Below are positions 15,560 through 19,171 of a stretch of 19,171 bases of DNA, in pieces. The translations under genes were made by a program, and so were the position numbers. Under the pieces are notes generated by a model. That model saw only the letters and a list, made by a program, of their open reading frames with translations, was not told where the DNA came from and searched no databases. This DNA comes from an archaeon. Lineage in GTDB: Archaea > Thermoproteota > Bathyarchaeia > TCS64. The stretch's first letter is position 1; every line of letters begins with the position of its first letter. The stretch lies in the NCBI GenBank assembly GCA_020444005.1, contig JAHLLU010000011.1, forward strand, positions 1 through 19,171, in the 5' to 3' direction.

Positions 15560-16960
15560 CTAAGAAACCCCCTTTACCTCGACCATTTTACCATCCACTT
15601 TCAGGTCAAAATCGACCATATGGACGCTGCAGCTTGTGCATGGGTCATAGGCTCTTACTATTTTTTCCAGTCTCCAGCATGCTTCTGCTCGCTTCTTCTC
15701 GTCAGCGAACTCTGAGGCGTATATCTTGGCGTTTGCGTACAGGTCATGTTGGATTAAGGGGTGGTTGTAGGTTGTCGGCGCCATGATGTTAGCGTACCTG
15801 ATCAAACCATTATCGTCGATTACATAATGGTGTGTCAATACACCTCTTGGAGCCTCAACAAATGTGGCCCCTTCTCCACCTCTACTCTTCACAGGCTTTC
15901 TTATGTCTGTGGAGGTAATCTGTGGGTCTTCCAGCATCTGGAGTACTTCCTCCTGTCCCGCGATTAGCTCGGGGATTCTTGCAAGGTTGAAGCCTTGTAC
16001 CTGTAGGCATGGTCTTGGGAATAGTTTGAGGTATCTTTCCTCGTATTCATGTGCTACTGGCCATGGTAGCTTGCTTGCTACGTTGAGTCTGGCTAGTGGT
16101 CCTACTCTGAGGTTTCCGTTTACTCCCTCGGGTTTATAGTAGGGTACCTTTGTACTACTGTGCTCCCAGACAGCCTCTTGAATATAGTTGTAATAGTAGT
16201 TGGTGTCGAATTTGGCGACTTCTTTTCCTGTACCTGAGATGATGCGCCCTTTACCATCATAGACATCATAGTGGTCGTCTGGTCCATTGACCAAACCCAT
16301 AAAGTTGGTCTCTAGGTCTGGGAACTGGCTGCAAACCAATGAATCTTTCTCGTAAACATCAAACACGAAATCGGCGTAGACCTTCATAAGTTCCAATACT
16401 TCTTTTCCTTCTTCCAGAAGCTCTCTCCTACGCTCCTCCTTCAAAGCGAGAGTCTGTCCGCCGGGTACTGATGTGACTACTTGAACAATTCTTCCACCCG
16501 ATGCTTCAACCACCTTGTTACCATAGGCGTGAATCTTCAACGCAGCTTTACCGATCTCAGGGTACTTGCCCATCAAAGCGATGAAGTTGCGTCCATCCTC
16601 GGGTAATCCAATAAGGTCTGGTACCGCTAGGAAGGCGCTGTGGAGGCTATGGCTTGTGACGTAGCCGCCTGCGTTCATCAATCGTCTGAGTTTGATGGCT
16701 GTTTCTGTGGGGGTTACGCCCCATGCGTTTTCGATGGCTTTGACTGATGCGAGGTGGTGGCTTACATAGCATATTCCACAGATTCTCTGAGTTAGTCTTG
16801 GTGCTTCTTCTGCTCTTTTTCCTGTTAGTAGGTACTCGAAGAACCGGGGGGCGACTGTGATCTGGAATTTCAGGTCTTTTAGTTCATTGTTTTCTACTTC
16901 TACTTTGATCTTGCCCATTCCCTCGATTCTTGTTAGTGGGTCTATCTCTACTTTGGTCAC
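15560..16960 (-). CDS. mvhA: MvhA-type [NiFe] hydrogenase large subunit (group 3c-like)
   Basis: Catalytic subunit of a cytosolic [NiFe] hydrogenase that splits or makes H2. Both nickel-binding motifs are intact: R59-I-C61-G-I-C64-x3-H68 near the start and D439-P-C441-x2-C444-x2-H447 near the end. Nineteen residues follow H447, which in related enzymes are removed by a maturation protease after nickel insertion; no such protease is in the window. The length (466) suits group 3c (F420-non-reducing) large subunits. The start is GTG at 16960, overlapping the mvhG stop as GTGA, with AGGAGG at 16969-16974 eight bases upstream. No signal peptide is present. It is encoded with mvhG and two HdrA-MvhD fusions, so electrons most likely pass through an MvhD domain to HdrA flavin. 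Confidence 0.94.
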   Translation of the reverse strand: MTKVEIDPLTRIEGMGKIKVEVENNELKDLKFQITVAPRFFEYLLTGKRAEEAPRLTQRICGICYVSHHLASVKAIENAWGVTPTETAIKLRRLMNAGGYVTSHSLHSAFLAVPDLIGLPEDGRNFIALMGKYPEIGKAALKIHAYGNKVVEASGGRIVQVVTSVPGGQTLALKEERRRELLEEGKEVLELMKVYADFVFDVYEKDSLVCSQFPDLETNFMGLVNGPDDHYDVYDGKGRIISGTGKEVAKFDTNYYYNYIQEAVWEHSSTKVPYYKPEGVNGNLRVGPLARLNVASKLPWPVAHEYEERYLKLFPRPCLQVQGFNLARIPELIAGQEEVLQMLEDPQITSTDIRKPVKSRGGEGATFVEAPRGVLTHHYVIDDNGLIRYANIMAPTTYNHPLIQHDLYANAKIYASEFADEKKRAEACWRLEKIVRAYDPCTSCSVHMVDFDLKVDGKMVEVKGVS

Positions 16961-17826
16961 TTGTTTCGCCTCCTAGCTATCTCGCTGAGAATAGACTCAG
17001 CGTATGTGAATCTGTATAATTGGCCAACATAGGTCTCGACGCTGAACTCATCCTTTAGCTGGTTTAGTAACCCAGTCATGGCGTCAATCATCGCCATACC
17101 CTGATCAGTTACATCAAGACATGCTCCACGGCACCCCTCACAGGTGTTTCCACTCGTGGGGCAGGGTGCTCCGCAGCCACCCATAGTGGCTGGACCCATA
17201 CAGAAGAAGCCTTGCTCAAGTAGGCATCTGTCTGGGTCTGGTATCTCCTCATGTATTCGTTTGAGCTCTGGCTCATATACGCCGAGTCTTTCCTTTGGGC
17301 AGTCATCGCATACCTGCGTCGAGTTGTACTTTGGTATCTCTCCGCTCAGCAAGGTTGTTAATGTGTATGCGATGTCTGTTACCTCTGGGGGGCAACCGGG
17401 TATGATGAAATCAACCTTCACAAAGTCCTTGATAGGGTGCTGCTCATCTAGTGAAACAAGGTGAGTTGGAATAGTACCCTTATCGGTTCCTCTCCAGTTA
17501 TTGTAGATAGTGTTCATAAGCTCGGGACCCGGTTTGAGGTTCGCGAGCCCGGGGATACCCCCGAAGGCGGCGCATGCGCCTAGCGCGATGACAACACCTG
17601 ATTTTTCACGTATCTCCTTTATGACTTCCTCTTCGTGGGTATTTCTGATCCCGCCCTCTACGATAGCTACGTCAATTTTATCTGGTATCTCCTTAGCATC
17701 GATAAGAGTAGGTGCATAGATGAGCTCGTTTGCCGCAAGCACCTCTATTAGCGTCTCGTGGAGCCCTACGGCGGCTACTTGGCATCCGCTGTCTCCTGCG
17801 AGCCCTATTAGTAATATTCTGGCCAT
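16957..17826 (-). CDS. mvhG: MvhG-type [NiFe] hydrogenase small subunit with Asp at first proximal Cys
   Basis: Electron-transfer subunit of the hydrogenase. The proximal-cluster region reads GLAGDSGCQVA: the usual first Cys of CxGC is D12, while C15, C85 (GACAAFGG) and C145 (IPGCPP) are present. The C-terminal half carries the Cys set for two further clusters: C173, C176, C201, C209, C218, C222, C229, C232 and C236. There is no Tat signal, so it is cytosolic. At 289 residues it is a normal group 3 length. It is the first gene of the mvhG-mvhA-hdrA-hdrA operon and starts at ATG 17826 with only a weak Shine-Dalgarno. The Asp codon is GAC at 17791-17793 and the frame around it is unambiguous, so it is not a frameshift artefact. 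Confidence 0.93.
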   Translation of the reverse strand: MARILLIGLAGDSGCQVAAVGLHETLIEVLAANELIYAPTLIDAKEIPDKIDVAIVEGGIRNTHEEEVIKEIREKSGVVIALGACAAFGGIPGLANLKPGPELMNTIYNNWRGTDKGTIPTHLVSLDEQHPIKDFVKVDFIIPGCPPEVTDIAYTLTTLLSGEIPKYNSTQVCDDCPKERLGVYEPELKRIHEEIPDPDRCLLEQGFFCMGPATMGGCGAPCPTSGNTCEGCRGACLDVTDQGMAMIDAMTGLLNQLKDEFSVETYVGQLYRFTYAESILSEIARRRNK

Positions 17827-18015
17827 TTTTTCACTGCCCTTTTTAGACTAACCCCAGCTGCGTCAATCTATGTATGATACACCCCTCCACATTTTTATGG
17901 TTGTTTTTGAGCACACTGGGAATCTATAACCAATCTAAATGTAATAATATATGATTTTCGTCCGGGTTATTGTACAATGTTGCTTTTATAATGGTTGTAA
18001 ATACCATTATTGCTA
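17827..18015 (-). promoter_or_regulatory. Upstream region of the mvh-hdr operon
   Basis: This 189-base gap is the longest in the window and must hold the operon promoter. TATA candidates on the minus strand are CCATAAAAAT near 17892-17901 and CATATATTATT near 17943-17953; I cannot choose between them. It also holds the palindromes GTATGATAC (17872-17880), ATTGTACAAT (17969-17978) and an 8-base inverted repeat at 17988-18010. No small gene is convincing. Confidence 0.5.
17988..18010. repeat. Inverted repeat, 8-base arms with 7-base spacer
   Basis: ATAATGGT (17988-17995) pairs perfectly with ACCATTAT (18003-18010). It starts five bases after the UPF0201 stop. On the minus strand it is followed by A-rich, not T-rich, sequence, so it is not a typical terminator; an operator or mRNA-end hairpin is possible. 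Confidence 0.5.
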
Positions 18016-18390
18016 TTATTTACAGATAAAAGTGATTACTTGCTCAATGTCGCCCCTAATCTGAACCTGTATAGGCCCCATGGGGTCCTCGTTGGTTAAG
18101 TTTAGAGAAACATGCCCAGCGTAGGCAGCTTGTCGGTTCAACCCGAAACTTAGGTAGTTTTCCTTTGTCCAACGGGTTAGTGTATTGTTTAATGTGGTTC
18201 TTATTCGGTCTTGAGCGATTCTTGATCTAAAGTCTCTGAGGCTTTCAGGTTCTTTGAGTTTCGCTGTGATTAACGATTCTTCCTTGTCGTGGTTTAACGG
18301 AATATTGCCGAACAGGTTATGTATCGCTTTTTTTACTTTCTCAGGGTCTTCCGTGGGCTGTAACTGTGCCTTAATCTTTATGCTGGTCAT
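18016..18390 (-). CDS. UPF0201 family protein (archaeal RNA-binding-like, COG1931)
   Basis: A conserved archaeal protein of unknown function with an RNA-binding-like fold (Pfam RNA_binding, formerly DUF54). Family marks are PTEDPEKVKKAIHNLF (12-27), LRDFRSRIAQDRIRTTLNNTL (51-71), LNRQAAYAGHVSL (84-96) and NEDPMGPIQVQI (100-111). At 124 residues it is slightly shorter than many homologues. Its ATG overlaps the TAA of the UPF0200 gene by one base, so the two are translationally coupled; this neighbourhood recurs in archaea. No catalytic residues can be named. Confidence 0.88.
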   Translation of the reverse strand: MTSIKIKAQLQPTEDPEKVKKAIHNLFGNIPLNHDKEESLITAKLKEPESLRDFRSRIAQDRIRTTLNNTLTRWTKENYLSFGLNRQAAYAGHVSLNLTNEDPMGPIQVQIRGDIEQVITFICK

Positions 18391-18938
18391 TATCTCAGTT
18401 TCCTGAGCAGCTTATCCAGCTCCTTTTCAAGGCTATCGACGCCGTTATCATTGTTTATGATATAGTCGCTTAACGCGATGGCGTTCCCCATTCCAAACCC
18501 AAGTTCACGTCGATCCCTGACTCTAAACACTTGCCGGTTCGGTGGATCATCACTTCTACCCCGGTTCTTGAGACGATCATAACGCGTATCAGGGGAAGCG
18601 TGAACAGTGATCAAATAGGTATCAAAGGCTTCAGCGAAGGTGTCCACCTCGTCGAGGCTTCTGATGCCGTCAATTGCTACCCGGTTATTTGGCTCACCGA
18701 TTATAAGAGGGATGCATCTCTGGGCTACCGCCGCGTCGCCCCCTGTTTTCCTTATGTTTTCAGCCATCTTGCCAAGGTTCTCTGGGGTTGGTTCTTGGTT
18801 CCGCATTCGAACCTCGTGACGGATTACATCTCCCATTGTGAAAACTTTGTAGTCTTTTTCTCTGAGTAGTTCGGCTAGGGTGGTTTTCCCTGAGCCAGCC
18901 ATGCCTGTGATTAATAGTAATCTTCTTTTAGTGCTCAT
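18390..18938 (-). CDS. UPF0200 family nucleotide kinase-like P-loop protein
   Basis: A P-loop NTPase of the adenylate kinase/dephospho-CoA kinase fold, matching the archaeal UPF0200 family. Walker A is GMAGSGKTT (12-20, K18). The MGDVIRHEVRMR segment (35-46) and DGIRSLDEV (90-98) follow as in the family. The lid-like HASPDTRYDRLKNRGRSDDP (113-132) and RDRRELGFGMGNAIALSDYIINN (141-163) are highly characteristic. It probably phosphorylates a small nucleotide-containing substrate; the substrate is not established to my knowledge, and the dephospho-CoA kinase label often given is by fold only. Its ATG overlaps the stop of the upstream radical-SAM-like gene as ATGA, and its own stop overlaps the UPF0201 start. 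Confidence 0.88.
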   Translation of the reverse strand: MSTKRRLLLITGMAGSGKTTLAELLREKDYKVFTMGDVIRHEVRMRNQEPTPENLGKMAENIRKTGGDAAVAQRCIPLIIGEPNNRVAIDGIRSLDEVDTFAEAFDTYLITVHASPDTRYDRLKNRGRSDDPPNRQVFRVRDRRELGFGMGNAIALSDYIINNDNGVDSLEKELDKLLRKLR

Positions 18939-19171
18939 TTTATCTGCTCCAGTCCATCGAATCTTGTCTTAATGTAGACAGGCGTTACGCCTTCCTCTAA
19001 TGCTATATTAGCGAGTTTAATCAATAATTCCTTCTCTGTGGGGTCTTTTTTCTTTAACTCAGGGTCTAATACGTCTCCCTGATTATCAAATTGCTGAAGA
19101 TAATAGACCACGGTCTTGTCCTTGATTGCGCGAGCTATCTCCCGGATATATTCTTCTCCATCAGATACACC
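18935..19171 (-). CDS. Radical-SAM activase-like protein, C-terminal fragment (cut by window edge)
   Basis: An open frame enters from the right edge and ends with TGA at 18935-18937, giving the last 78 residues of a longer protein. The segment VVYYLQQFDNQGDVLDPEL followed by a helix (ELLIKLANIALEEG) and a final strand (TPVYIKTRFDGLEQI) resembles the C-terminus of archaeal glycyl-radical activases annotated as anaerobic ribonucleoside-triphosphate reductase activating protein. The CxxxCxxC cluster motif would lie outside the window, so the family call is tentative. The TGA overlaps the UPF0200 ATG by four bases (ATGA), placing it first in a three-gene unit. Confidence 0.6.
   Translation of the reverse strand, partial: GVSDGEEYIREIARAIKDKTVVYYLQQFDNQGDVLDPELKKKDPTEKELLIKLANIALEEGVTPVYIKTRFDGLEQIK

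Noticed and set aside
1..19171. CRISPR arrays, insertion sequences, rRNA or tRNA genes
   Set aside because: No spaced direct repeats, transposase-like frames, terminal inverted repeats or structural RNA signatures were seen on either strand.

Overview
The window reads as a piece of an archaeal chromosome. Every CDS but one lies on the minus strand. Archaeal marks are the UPF0200/UPF0201 gene pair, an ArnR1-like winged helix, Mvh/Hdr-type electron-transfer genes, AT-rich TATA-like boxes about 25-50 bases upstream of starts, and oligo-T stretches after stops. The mix of Mvh/Hdr genes, Nfn, a bacterial-type glutamate dehydrogenase and a SagB-type nitroreductase fits an anaerobic heterotroph of the TACK/Bathyarchaeia or Asgard (for example Thorarchaeota-like) kind. 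That placement is inference; no rRNA or ribosomal marker is present. There are no tRNAs, rRNAs, CRISPR arrays or recognisable insertion sequences, and no gene-free gap reaches 300 bases (the longest are 17827-18015 and 10778-10940).

Layout. (1) 1-1187: three small winged-helix-type proteins; the first two diverge from an intergenic stretch packed with short palindromes. (2) 1188-4446: a cytosolic-looking M28 metallopeptidase downstream of a 637-residue protein that joins a YdjM-type integral-membrane domain to a HerA/VirD4-like ATPase. (3) 4501-7961: nfnA-nfnB (NADH-dependent ferredoxin:NADP oxidoreductase) followed by a class III CoA-transferase close to the SUGCT/glutarate branch. (4) 8104-9370: an internally duplicated ferritin-like helical protein and a SagB/ThcOx-type FMN dehydrogenase. 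(5) 9431-10777: gdhA, with a clear TATA box, Shine-Dalgarno and TTG start. (6) 10941-17826: a compact four-gene operon, mvhG-mvhA-hdrA-hdrA, in which both HdrA proteins carry a C-terminal MvhD domain and no HdrB or HdrC follows. (7) 18016-19171: UPF0201, UPF0200 and the 3' end of a probable radical-SAM activase, joined by 1- and 4-base overlaps.

How the genes may work together (inference): amino acids released by peptidases feed GdhA, which makes NADPH; Nfn balances NADPH, NADH and reduced ferredoxin; the HdrA-MvhD/MvhAG complex couples ferredoxin and flavin chemistry to H2 production or uptake; the CoA-transferase handles acyl-CoA intermediates. The most unusual items are the HdrBC-less hydrogenase operon with two unequal HdrA-MvhD fusions, the Asp in place of the first proximal-cluster Cys of MvhG, and the membrane-domain/HerA-like ATPase fusion.
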